From NCBI GenBank assembly GCA_964036275.1, contig OZ038433.1, positions 48,237,616 to 48,301,615 of the forward strand: a stretch of DNA of 64,000 bases, read 5' to 3'. The notes below the pieces were generated by a model, which searched no databases, was not told the origin of the DNA, and saw only the letters and a program-made list of their open reading frames with translations. The stretch is from Litoditis marina. Taxonomy: Eukaryota > Nematoda > Chromadorea > Rhabditida > Rhabditidae. Positions 36,880 through 50,060 of this stretch are shown here, one piece after another. Positions within the stretch are counted from its first letter, which is position 1, and every line of letters starts with the position of its first letter. Position numbers and translations under genes: made by a program.

Positions 36880-37640
36880 CCATTTAAATCACGTTTTTCT
36901 CAACGTGGGGCGCAAGAGTTTTTACAACATTTAGAGCCACACTCTACCTAACATGGAGCGCAACATTTCTCCCTGACATACTTACATAGAACACGACTTC
37001 CTCCCCAACATAGAGCGCGACCTCTCTTCTCCCTAACATAGAGCGCGACATATCTCCCTAACATAGAGCGCGACATATCTCCCTAACAAAGAGCGCGACA
37101 TCTATTCCTAACATAGAGCGCGAAATCTCTCCCTAACATAGAGCGCGAGACCTGTCTTTCACATAGAGCGTAACATTTCTCCCTAATATACTTACATCGA
37201 ACACGACTTCCTCCCTAACATAGAGCGCAACATCTCTTCACCCTGAAATAGAGCGCGACATCCTCCCTAACGTATAGCGCCACATTTCTTCGCCCTAAAA
37301 TAGAGCGCGAAATCTCTCCCTAACATAGAGCGCGACATCTCTTCACCCTGAAATAGAGCGCGACATCCTCTCTAACGTATAGCGCCACATTTCTTCGCCC
37401 TAAAATAGAGCGCGAAATCTCTCCCTAACATAGAGCGCGAGACCTTTCTTTCACATAGAGCGCGACAATTATACCTAACAGAGCGTGAGTTAGTTTCTCA
37501 ACATAGAGCTCTTCTTGCGCCATAGTTCACCTGAACATACAGCGCGCAAGCTATCTTTAACATGGAGCGCGAGAGCCCCTTTATATCAGAGAGTGAGACG
37601 ATTTTTTCAACATGACATGAGCACGACAACCTAAACATTT
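36880..37640. repeat. About 25-bp minisatellite, CCTAACATAGAGCGCGACAT-type
   Basis: Some 25-30 degenerate units built on ACATAGAGCGCGACATCTCT. A block of about 110 bp (ATAGAGCGCGACATCCTC, AACGTATAGCGCCACATTTC) occurs twice near 37231 and 37342, showing secondary amplification. Lies between the pus10 stop and TOP3B. Confidence 0.9.
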
Positions 37641-37731
37641 CCCGAAAAGTTTTCAATGCAACGGTCTGAACTATTATTTCGAAATGATTTTCTCCACCTC
37701 TTCCAGCCATATTCCGTAACCGTAAGCTCAA

Positions 37732-37995
37732 TCATAGAGCAGTAACAACATGGAAAAAATCTCTTTTTTGTCTACTTGTTTCTGGGTGTTGAGGTTTTTC
37801 TTGGTTCTCCGGTCTTGAACAGCGGTTTTCCTCTCCACGGGCGACCGGCTCAGCAGATACTCCGAGAGTAGATCCGTCTTCGTCCATCCGCCCAGTCCCG
37901 TCCAGAGCAGCCATCCTTCGAGCGAACACACCGTTCGAATGGCTCTCTCCGCTCAGCGCCGCGCTTATATGCTTGATTTTTCCACGCACGTGCAC
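37732..37995 (-). CDS. Uncertain small ORF in a GC-rich island
   Basis: On the - strand, a frame starting MAALDGTGRMDEDGSTLG inside 37732-37995 ends in TGA after about 60 hydrophilic codons. A second - frame and two + frames are also open, which is expected of local GC enrichment. No domain recognised, and no clear partner exons. It could be a small gene, a terminal exon or chance. Confidence 0.15.
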   Translation of the reverse strand: MHVRGKIKHISAALSGESHSNGVFARRMAALDGTGRMDEDGSTLGVSAEPVARGEENRCSRPENQEKPQHPETSRQKRDFFHVVTAL

Positions 37996-39132
37996 TCTTT
38001 GTTAGACCCGTCTCTCCAGTCTATTCTGACGTGAAACTCGTCCTTTATTGAGAAGGCTCACAAAACTGCAACCCAGCCGCAGCTTATTCAAAGTGGGCAA
38101 AAATGAAAATCAGCAAAAACACGTATCGCTCACGCGCTTCTCCCCAAAACCAACTACAAAGCGCAACTTTTCGCTCATTTCTCGACCAAAAGGGCAAATG
38201 CATCATTTGAAATCACACACTTTTTCCTTCAAACAGACAGACAGAACTACCCAAATATAGAGGTGGATAATAAAACGGGACCAGAATCGGTCAATTTGCC
38301 GCAACATATCTAAATTTAAATTATATTACTATGTAGTAGTACAAAAAAGCTTAATTGTATATAGAACTGTAGTTATGAGCGATGAGCATCCAGAAGTGGA
38401 GTGCATTCTTGAATAAGTAGCTAGTTTTCATGTCACGTTCATTTTTGTAAGTCTGTCAAAGTAATAGTCAGATTTCGACGAGAAAACTGTGTTTTCAGTA
38501 ATTATTACAATGTTTGCCCAACTTTGACAATGGATGTGATGACTCATAAAAGTTCGGAAACACTTACAATAGGGCTCACATACTTGCAGTATTGTACCTA
38601 CAGTTTTTTCCGATAATTTTTTCTGATGTTGTTAGTGTAATTCGGCATTTCAGATGAGTACTCCGACAGTGTTCCGGTGATCTATTCGGCGACAGATGGG
38701 TTTCCATGACTCCACGTATGATTACAGAAGTAGGAGTATGGTTTTCAAAGTTATTTGTTCATAATGACTGAATACATTTTATTTTGTGTACTTCCACTTC
38801 TTGTTGATTGTTTGATTATGATTCACGTTTTGACCTTTTGTTACAGTTTGATTTCTACGTTTCTAGGCAGTTTTGTGTTTTTGTTTTCTTATTTGTTATG
38901 TGTTCCTTGTTACCCGTTCATAAATGCTTTCAATTTTCAATTGTTTCGAAATGTACTTTGTGTTTACAAACACTGCTATATCTGGTAGTTATTAGGCTGT
39001 CACCAAACTACGAGCCAGACTGGTTTTTCGAAATGGGGGGGGGGGGGGGTTCAGAGTGAATGGTGAAACCAGCTGTGGTTGTTAACAAGTTTTCGTATAC
39101 TTTAACTTTTGGGAATTACTAAACCTTTTCTG

Positions 39133-39215
39133 TAGTTTGATGTTTGATCTCGAAAGTTATCCGTATTTAACTTTTTGCTACTGAAAAGTTGCGGGATCAA
39201 ACTACAAACACAGCG
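39133..39215. mobile_element. Small palindromic element, family D (copy 1)
   Basis: GTAGTTTGATGTTTGATCTC at one end and GGGATCAAACTACAAAC at the other. A similar palindrome lies at 42810-42884, and one-sided relatives near 19260 and 25840. Confidence 0.5.
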
Positions 39216-39350
39216 GTGTAGAGCAATTTGAACGGACGGTGGGAGAGCTGGAGTTAGTATTGAACATTTTCACACTTTTTATTTGCAAGGTAATAGTGAA
39301 AGTTCTGAATTGAATCGTATTTTTCAACTAAACTTCTCACAGGTGTTTCA

Positions 39351-42300
39351 ATGTCATCCATCACGGTTTTGATGGTGGCAGAAAAGCCGATGTTGGCTGA
39401 GTCGATTGCCAAACTTCTGTCCAACAATTCCTACGAGAAGAGGAAAGGTACTTGTTGGAACTAGTTCCTTAGATTTCAAAGTTAAAAGGGTGTGAAGAGT
39501 ATATACATGTTAAATGTTTCAAGAGTTTAAGGTTTTAGGATAGGTTTCTGTCTTGTCTACTATGAGAAAATATTTCTGAGAGCTTGCCGCCAGTACTGCC
39601 TACTTTTTTACGGACTGCATGCGGTGTCATCTCAGGATCGCAGGCAGGAAACGAGTTCGAAAAGTTGTAGAGATTTGAACTGACTCGTTATTTGCCATTG
39701 ATATAAAGTAGTTTCAAAGACATGTTATGTCGGTATGAATCAGGAAAAATTGAGCCTTTAATGTATTTAATAATACATATTACCACTATAAAATGTCTTT
39801 GCATAAAAGTTCCTCTGTCTTAATGTTTCAAGTGAAACATTTGCGCACACACCACATTCCAGGTTTCAATGGTGCCTGCTCTGTCAGTGAGTATCATGGA
39901 AAATTCAAAGGAAAGAATGCTCGATTCAAGGTGAATTTCTTCGGCAGTTTTCTGGTCCAATATACTTTTACTGGCTCTTTATAAGTTCTCATGTGCCATT
40001 AAGTATTTTGAGGACAGCTTGGTGCCTATAAGTTAAAGTTGTGTAATAAGAGCGGTTTGTGCATAACTGAGACAGTAATACAAGTTTCAAAATCTTATAA
40101 GCTAGGGCTCTGTTGTGTAAGTTGTGTTACCGTACACCTTATAAAATCTTGTTTTCCCACAGGTGACCAGCACGTGTGGTCACGTGATGACACTTGACTT
40201 TCCCATGAAGTACAACAACTGGGATCGCACTGACCCGGTCGAGCTATACTCGGTGCCCACCAACAAGTTGGAGGCGAACCCGAAACTCAGAATGAACGAT
40301 GTAAGTCAGTTTGTAGGTTGTAGTTTGGTCACTGTGCCTATAAAACCGAAACAATCAGTGTATCGGATTAGGTTCTGTGCGAAGTGTATTCTTCCGTACA
40401 TGTAGGCTTGACAGACCAGTAAGGTTTGACTGCGACATGGTATTGGTGTTGTACCATTTTCTGGAATAAACTATGCATTTTTAATAGTTTAGAAACGATT
40501 TAGTATTAGTATTACAACTGCCTAGCTGAGGTATACTGTAGTTGTCCTTGTGTTTTCACTAGTCGACTTCTTTCCAGTACCTCTCGTCTGAAGCTCGCGG
40601 GGCCGATTATCTAGTGCTCTGGCTGGATTGTGATAAGGAAGGAGAAAACATTTGTTTCGAGGTGGGAACTTGGAATTTAGAATAACTTATGCGCTGGAAT
40701 CTGGAAAAGTAGTGAAACATCCCCCAGTTGGACCTCTATTTCTATCTTTCTATTTTCTTTTCTGTGATGAGCGAGTGCCACCTTGTTTGAATTTAGATAA
40801 ATTAATGGATATATAAATATAATTTTACCGCTTTTCACCAATTTGATTGGTGTTTGTCTATTATCTACGTTTCAGGTCGTAGATGCTGTCGCGAGCAGTA
40901 TGAAAAAGCCAAGTTCTGGTGACATAATGGATAACGTATACAGGTTGGTTTGGGGGTCTGGTTTTGATGATATAGAGCTACTAGTTCCTATACGCACTTC
41001 AGCCGAAGAAGAAGAAAGAAAAAGTTCATGAGCTATGATTAGGTGTATGTTTCTGTAAACCCACTGCGGTTTGAGTATTTTTCAAATTCAACATGAAATT
41101 TGACGCATGTTATTCGAAAATAGATTCCTTCTTGAAGTAAGACGATTTTGTGGACCAATTCTGACACATCGGTCCTTTAAACAGCAATTGAAAAAAAGTA
41201 TTGCAGTTTTAAAGACCCGAAGCGTTGGGATTGGTCCACACAATCGTCTGTCTTTAAAAAGTTGCCAGTCGTATTGGTGAAGCTCTTTGCTCATGTGTTT
41301 ATCGTTCAGAGCTCACTTCTCGGCGATCACAGAGAAAGACATTAAGGCGGCGATGAACAATCTGGGCAGACCGAATAAGAACGAGGCCCTCTCGGTGGAC
41401 GCCAGACAGGAGTTGGATCTGCGGGTCGGATGCTCGTTCACACGGTTCCAGACCAAGTACTTTCAGGTATGGTCCCATTTGAACGCAGTTGAATGTTTCA
41501 AGTGTAGTATCTTTCCATTATATTTTATGGGGTCACATGACAGGAATAGTTTTATATTTTGAGACACCCGAATGTCAATTGTGACATGAATAAATAATAC
41601 AACACTTATTTCTTCTGTTTTTCATCAACTTCTCACTTCATTGCATGGAAATAGGCAATTGAGTGGAGAGTTCTAACTGGGATCTTTTTTACCTAGCTCG
41701 CATGTTAGCAGAGTGGTAGTGTGTGTGTGTGCGTTGTGACGGGTTTGTACGCAAAAGCGCACTTCAATACATAATTTTCATGAAGTTTAGCAGAATACGT
41801 CTCTCTGATATCAAGTTAGTTGTTACTTTCTTGCACTTTCCGTTCCGTTCAATCTGTTTCTTTTCAGGGTAAATACGGGGACCTCGACAGTACAGTCATC
41901 TCGTATGGACCCTGCCAGACGCCGACGCTCGGCTTCTGCGTCACGCGGCACGATCAGATTACCCAGTTCAAGGTATGTTTTGAACGTCGTAAACATACCA
42001 GTTTTCAGTTTGGCTTTCATTCCGAGGTGGATTTACCTTACGGTACGGTAAGAGTACGGCGAGCATCCTATTTCAATTCAACTCAACCATCAGCATCAGC
42101 ACACGTTTGTTGTGAATCTGTTCATATAGTCATTGCATCGGCAATAAAACTAACAATGCAGTTTAGTGACTGTACGTAATGTCTTTCCAGATTATTTTAG
42201 AGAAAGTTCACCGAGTATGTGTTGATCAGTTGACTATTTCAGCCGGAACCGTATTGGGTGATGCAGACCTCGTTCACATCCCCCGCCGGTGACGCCATCA

Positions 42301-42551
42301 AACCGGAATGGCAACGAGGACGATTGTTCGACAGAGAAGTGGCACAGATGTTTGCCGATAGGATAAAGGTGCGGTAGCTGGTGTCAGTTGCTTGTTTGGT
42401 TATACTTATATGTGGGGTGTGACACTAGGGCGGTGGAAGTCGGAATCGAGAATTTTGAGTTGAGTACAACTCAAAAATAAGAAATTCGATCTTTTATAAC
42501 TTTCCGTTTTTTTTTTGAAGAGATGTACTTCTCTCTCTTTCTCTCTCTCCA

Positions 42552-42622
<71 letters not shown>

Positions 42623-45600
42623 TCTCTTAATACTTTGTTTTCAGATCTCTGGCGAAGCGACCGTGGTGAATATTTCCAAGAAGGAGGGGAGGAAGGAGCG
42701 ACCGCAGGCCCTCAATACAGTCGAACTCATGAGAGTGGCCAGTAGTGCACTAGGTGACAGCTTTTTCCGTGCATTTACTAATTAGAGCGAGTAACCAACT
42801 ATTTGTGGTAGTTTGTAGTTTGATCTCGATGAACAACTAAAAATCCAACATTTCCGACCATAAACGAACGGAATCAAACTACTAGTGTGAATACTTCATT
42901 TTATATTTGAAATTTCGAACTAGACTTACAACCTCTACATCATTAATGTGTTAATTCAAACCACGTGTTTTCCAGGTATGTCTCCCGCAAATACGATGAG
43001 TGTGGCCGAACATCTCTATACCCAGGGATTCATTTCTTATCCACGAACCGAAACCTCGAGCTATCCACCGAACTTTGACCTCAGAGGCACCCTGCAACAA
43101 CAAACCAGTGACAGACATTGGGGAGAAATTGCTAGAAAGGTGGGATCGTAAAAACTTCACATTTCGAAGTAATGAAGGGTTTTTGCGTAGTTTGGTTTGG
43201 TGACGTGTAAACACCACTCGTGAGTCGTGAGCAACGGTGTTTACGTTCATACATGGTCTATCTCGCCTCAGAGCCTACAACCTGCAGTAAAATTTAAAAA
43301 GGATATATTTTTTCTGAGTAATCATAAAACGTAAATTTGACGCCCATTTTCGAAAGTTCTCATTGAAGTATGCGATGCTGTGAGGTTGTATCATCTGGGA
43401 GTAGAGAGATAGAGAAGAGAGAGAGAGAGAGGAGCGGGAGAGAGAGATTACCTGACATAACTGAATTCTGTTTTCACAGGTGCTGAACGACGGGATCAAA
43501 CAGCCTCGCAAGGGAGACGACAAGGGAGACCATCCCCCCATCACACCGATGCGGGCCAGCAACGGGCAGCTGTCGGGCGGTAAGTGTTTAAGCCGTATGC
43601 GGGAATATCCCGACTATCAGATACCATCGCGCATCCTCACAAATGGACGTTTTCCCGAAGCTTTCTAAAGAGAGTTACACTTGCTCTCTGTCTGTCTCTC
43701 TCTCTCTCTCACACTGCTCTCTGCATACTTCGGTGGTTGATCTATGTTAATGTTTTAAATTCGGAAGTTAGACATTTGTGCAGTTACATGTTAATAATGT
43801 TCAAACTACTTCGACATACCCCCTCCGTTTACCATGACGTAAACTCATCGCGGTCTTCTTATTTAAGAACAGTTTGCAGATTAAATAATTCAAGCACCTA
43901 TTCTTCAAACCTTTATTAGTTTTGAGATCACGCGCATTTGTGCTACTTCAACTAAAACCTATGGCTAAATCTGTCATTTGTTAAATTACAGATATGGCTC
44001 GCATATATGACTACGTGGCTCAGCACTTCATTGCCACTCTCATGGGACCGTGCATCTATGAAATAACCACTGTCAAGTAGGTCTTATCACGTATTTTGGT
44101 CTAGATAGGAGGAGACTATCCAAGTTATTCATTATTCGTATAATATGAGACTTGCCAGGGATAAGTTCTTTTGAAGTGTAGTATGTAGTTCAAAATGTGA
44201 TGTGAAATGTGTGAAAATGCGGACTTGCATACTATGAGCGGTGACAATTCTTCAGTAAGTAATTATCGTTCGTCGATCAAATGTTTACCATACTTTTCTC
44301 ACTAAACAAGTTGACACAGAGCCATTATACAGTTTCTCACGAAAATAGCCATTGTATAGTGAGAGATTTCCGAAATCACATCTGACCATGCATTACAGGA
44401 TGGAGTGTGGCTCGGAGGAGTTTTCTGTGCAGGGTCGCGCGACGGTTGACCCCGGTTTCACGGAGGTCATGAAGTGGTTGGAAATTGACGAGGCTGACTC
44501 GAAGGCCCCGTCTGTCAAGAAGGGCGACAGACTGTCGTTGGAGTGAGTCGGACTCTGACAGTCGCTAGTCCCGAAACGGGGGGAAGGTACTGCTCTAAAA
44601 ATACGCATTGATCCGGGAATACCGCAAAATTCACCGCCAAGGATATCTCATTTTTCCTGTTAGCTCGCAGTACCCAGTCGCGACTCATCGAAAATAGTTC
44701 AAAACTGCGATTTTCATCAATATTTGGCTCAAGCTATCTGTTTCGATCAATGTGTATCATTAGAACAGTACAGTCCTGGTACCGTCCTGATACACGGGAA
44801 GTCCCGTTTCTGTCTTTGGGATCAGCGGTTGGCTGATGAGAATTCAGTGTTATAGCTAAATTACTGTATTTGTAAAATATCTGTGAAAATATCTGTGTGT
44901 CAAAAATCTTGAAACCAAAAAAAAAGTTTAAATTGTCTTTGAACGACCAAGTGTTGTCTACACAATGGTCGCATTGTTTATCTGTTCTAGAGCAAAGTGT
45001 ATACAAAGCGTTTTAATTTCCGTATTGGTACAGTATACTTTGTCCTCGAAGAAAGACCACGCTCACAATTGTTTTAAAGAAAAGGACGATCATGTGGAAC
45101 AATCACAGTTCTTCGGTCCTTCAAACTGCAGTATAACTTGCTAATTCAACTTTTAAAGCAGGACGATTATGTGGACCAATCCCGTGACATCGGTCCTTTA
45201 AACTGCACATGCAAAATGTATTGCAGTTTAAAGGACCGATGCATCGGGATCGGTCTACATACTCGTCTTACTTTAGCAAGCAATAATACACTGTATCTCG
45301 ATTTCTCTAATTCTGAGCTTTTATTTTAATTAAATATCTTGTATGGACCAGTCTTTGTATTCTAGGAACGTGTCTCTGGCCGCCCGCGAGACGAGTCCGC
45401 CCTCCTATCTCACGGAGTCGGAACTGATCTCTCTGATGGAGAAACACGGAATAGGCACGGATGCCTCCATCCCCGTCCACATCAATACCATCTGTCAGAG
45501 GAACTACGTCACGGTCAGTCATTCTCACGTGTGATTGGACGTGTTATCACGTGAGCTTACGGTTTCTCACGTGATCCCACGTGATATCACGGGTTTTGAC

Positions 45601-48600
45601 GTGAGCTTACGGTTTCTCACGTTCAGCCATTCGCCTACATTTTGCGTCCATCTTCAATGGTCGGATTTGGGTTAGAAGACGATAGAAGTTACAGAATGCT
45701 GGTTTTTCGTTTCAACAAGCTCTAATTCTGACGCCGATTTCTACAATATAGTTACGGAAGTTGTATTTGAGAATCAGCGAAACGTAACTATTCATTATTA
45801 GTATAGTCATTCTGTTTTACAATTAGATTTACAGTTTAAAGTACAAGGCAAGATGGATTAACATTAGAAAAAACAAAGTATAAAATTTACAGTAAGTTGA
45901 AGTACAAAGCAAAATTAGATTTACATACATTTTGAAATACATTGGCATGTGAAATGATTTTAGGTTGAGTCTGGTCGTCGCCTGGTGCCGACCCGTCTGG
46001 GTATTTCGTTGGTCCACGGCTATTGGAAGGTGGACAGAGATCTCGTTCTGCCGACAATGAGGGCCGAGTTGGAGACACAACTGACACTGATTGCCAAGGG
46101 GGAGGCGGACTTCTTCGAGGTAGATCACAACTAACATGCTTTTCCAAAAAAGTTTGAAAAAAAAACTTCTTTGGGTATCCGTACTCCAGTAATGTTGTTC
46201 AAGCTGTCAGCAAAGTTCGTAAGAAGTACCAACATTTGCTAATAATATCGGGAAGATTGGCTGATTTTTTATGCGAAGTGCATTGTTACCACCACCATGT
46301 CTGCGTAGTTAGTGCCAGCTCACAGCTGACTCATCGCTGAGGTAGAGACTGAATTTTTCGAATTTTTTTTTCACCGACGACTGAGTCACTTAGTGTAGTA
46401 ATTTTCATTCCTACGTGAATTACGGTTGGAATTTGAAACCTCCATTCAGATTTTCGTTATGATAAAATTTTGGTTCAGATGAATTAGGTTTCAGATTTCC
46501 GAATATTCCAAAGGGTAAGTGCATACTGTAGAACAGGGTCTAGCAGGGTCTAAAAGATTGTTGGCCAATTACACAAGCAACCGGGTTGCATGCAACCAAA
46601 ATGCAACCGGGTTGCATGTGTAAAGACAGTTCGGTTGCTTTCCATATGCAACCGGGTTGCTTTTGGTTGCTTTCCGAATGCAACCAAAAGCAACCTGAAT
46701 TGCAGTAAAAACAGGAAAATGTCCAGAAATTGAGTGTTTGGTTGCATTTGAAAAGCAACCAAAAGCAACCCGGTTGCATTTGGAAAGCAACCAAACTGTC
46801 TTTACACATGCAACCCGGTTGCATTTTGGTTGCATGCAACCTGGTTGCATGTGTAAACCGCCAAGATTGTTCGAATCTCGATATGACCCAAAACTTTTTC
46901 AGGTGAAAAATCACGCGCTAGAAATGTTCCGCATGAAGTTTGTGTACTATGTGCAGAATATTCCAATGGTCGACTCGCTGTTTGAAGGTGTGTTTTGCTC
47001 ATGTAGTTGAATAAAGGAACGTTTTGACCCTGATTCAAGACGATTTTGGAGTTTTTCTCAAGAGTTTGGGTCATCAGTTTAACCTCTTCGAGCAACATTT
47101 TGTTAGAATCTTAAAATCGCGCGCAGCGCGAAGCGCTGTGCGAGATTTGTCTTTGGTCCGGCTAATGCGCGCCTCCGTTTTTTTAGTTTTCCCATAAAAA
47201 GGCTCAAATTCGCAAAACAGAACTTTTACAAACTTGGGAAGTTTCTACAGCATATTTGTAAATTGTGTTTCAAATTTGAACAAAATCGGTTAAGTTTGAG
47301 CCAAGTTATGATGTTTTCGCTTCATCAAGAGCGCCAACTTCCGTCGTGTGTGTGTGTGTGCAGTTGTGCTGTGATGCTATCTCTGCAGAACTAACCAGAT
47401 TTGGCTTAAATTTGTAGTAATAATAGAACTCGTATAAAAACGGAATGAGCGCAAACTTTTTTTCTAAAAAAAATAATTTTCACCAAGTTACGACCTTTCG
47501 GAATAAATGTCTCTGCGTCTCTCTATTTTGTGCACTCTCTCGCTCTCTCTGTCAGGTCGGTTATGCAAACTTGTAACTTAGGGTAAAACTGACCGATTTC
47601 GATGAAAATTTAAATATGATACCATCGTGACTTTAATATAAGTAAAAAGTATTCTATCGGTGACGTCAGTCAGGATTCTGGAGACCCGATGACGTCATCT
47701 TTGAAAAGTGCAAAGTTGACGTCAAATATTTTTCCAAATTATGACAACAGTTGGCAAGTGGGTTATCAACGATGGAGCTCCATCGAAAGGTGTCGTATTC
47801 TGGGATTCTGAAAGCCAGATGACGTCATATTCAGAGGTTCAAAGTTGACGTCAAATATGTTCTCAAATGATAATAATAGTTGGCAAGTGGGGTATTAACG
47901 GTAAAACTTCATCTAAACATGACGTATTCTGGGATTCTGGGAGCCGGATGACGTCATTTTTGAAAAGTGCAAAGTTGACGTCACATATATTTTCAAATGA
48001 TGGTAATATCTTAGAAAGGGTCAATTGACGGTGGAACTCAATCTAAGAGTGACGTATGCTGGGATTCTGGAGACCAGATGACATCATTTTTGAAAAGTGC
48101 AAAGTTGACGTCACATATATTTGAGGCCTTTCAAGGCGAATTCACTGGAGAACCGGGTCCTTCCCGAACCAAACCACGAACCGGTCACTGAAGAACCGAA
48201 CCGGCTGAACCGATTTCTAAACCAACCGGTTCTTCAGTGAATGCTTCGAACCGAAATTAATCATGATTTAAACAAATAAGTCGTAATGAGTGAATCCCGA
48301 TTCGGTTCGAAACATTCACTTGAGAACCGGTCGGTTCCGTATAGCGGTTCGGTCGGTTCGGTTCGGCTCTCCAGTGACCGGTTCGCGGTTCGGTTCGGGA
48401 AGGACCTGGTTCTCCAGTGAATTGGCCTATTTTCAAATGTGAAAATATCTCAAAAATGGTATATTAACGATGAAACCTTATCTAAATATGACTTATTCTG
48501 GAATTCAGGAGGCCAGATCCCAGATGACGTTGACTTTAAAAAAATTGACGTGAAATATGTTTTCAAATGCTGAAAGTTTCATAAAAATGGTCAATTTACG

Positions 48601-49980
48601 ATGAAACTTCATTCGAACATGACGTATTTTGGGATTCTGAAAGGCAGATAAAGTAAGTTTTTAGAACTGCAATGCTGACGTCATTTTTTTCGAATGGTGG
48701 TAATACTTGACAAGTGGTTCATTAAGAAAATAATTTTATCTGCACCGTACAGATCAAACCACCTCTCTACATACCTACGGCATGTATACAAAAACAGAAA
48801 AATTCATGAAAAAGTGGGGGCCCAACGACTGTGAGATTTGTCTTCTGCTGTGCGCCCCTTAGACAGCTACTCTCAAATGGAGCAGCTACTGCTACAAAAA
48901 CCGAAAAATACTAATATACTCAAGTATAACTGTTCATTACAAACATACAAAAGTCGTAAAATATTTTTTCAAACCTGTAAACTAGAATCTGCAAATAACC
49001 GAAAAATAGTAATATACTCAAGTATAACTGTTCATTACAAACATACAAAAGTCGTAAAATATTTTCTCAAACCTGTAAACTAGAATCTACAAATCACAGA
49101 TGTTAACTCAACGTAGTCAATTATAGAGTTCCTGGTTTTGTGCACAATGGTTGGCATTTCCTGTCATTACTCCAATTCTAGCTGCTATAACGTTTTTAAT
49201 GTTATTCAACAGTTGTTCTCTCTTTCGCAGCTGTGACTTGTAGATTCTAGTTTACAGGTTTGAGAAAATATTTTACGACTTTTGTATGTTTGTAATGAAC
49301 AGTTATACTTGAGTATATTACTATTTTTCGGTTATTTGCAGATTCTAGTTTACAGGTTTGAAAAAATATTTTACGACTTTTGTATGTTTGTAATGAACAG
49401 TTATACTTGAGTATATTAGTATTTTTCGGTTTTTGTAGCAGTAGCTGCTCCATTTGAGAGTAGCTGTCTAGGGGGCGCACAGCAGAAGACAAATCTCACA
49501 GTCGTTGGGCCCCCACTTTTTCATGAATATTCTTTGCATTTACAAGTTTTTATTTTGAAGAGTGACCTGTAATCTTTACTTCACGCCTGCGTCTAAAAAC
49601 ACCGATTGACACAAGTTGGAATACATTCGTGGGACCTTTTACCATGTTTTCAAGCTTGTTACTCCACTCATATGTTTCACACACAATACATATCTCCTCA
49701 ATGTTGAAAAAAATAGTTTTTCTTAGATTCAGTTTTTAGATTTTAGATAATATAGTGGATAAACCGGTTACCCCACGGGAAATCTTTTTGCTTTTATTCG
49801 ATTTTTCCCGATTATACTTAAGAACAGAATGAATATTCCGAAAAACACGTTAACGTTTTCCAGCTTCATTCACAACCCTTTCTGATTCGGGGAAACCGTT
49901 CAGCAAGTGCGGGAAATGTCGGCGTTTCATGAAACTGGTGGAGACAAGACCTCAACGACTGTTCTGTCCGACATGCCAGG

Positions 49981-50060
<80 letters not shown>

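Larger units (their letters stand above)
36772..39340. other. Intergenic region between pus10 and TOP3B
   Basis: Minisatellite (36880-37640), then a GC-richer island at 37795-37990 where several frames on both strands stay open. After that comes AT-rich DNA with a poly-G run at about 39036-39050 and a small palindrome at 39133-39215. No gene supported with confidence. Confidence 0.5.

Noticed and set aside
46540..47098. ORFs of 70-124 codons rich in Cys/Asn/Pro/Val around 46.5-47.1 kb
   Set aside because: They translate the GCAACC/GGTTGC repeat in both orientations; no stop arises because of the hexamer.
48838..49492. Two identical 81-residue ORFs on opposite strands
   Set aside because: They are the two arms of a foldback; the identity reflects the inverted repeat, not a gene pair.
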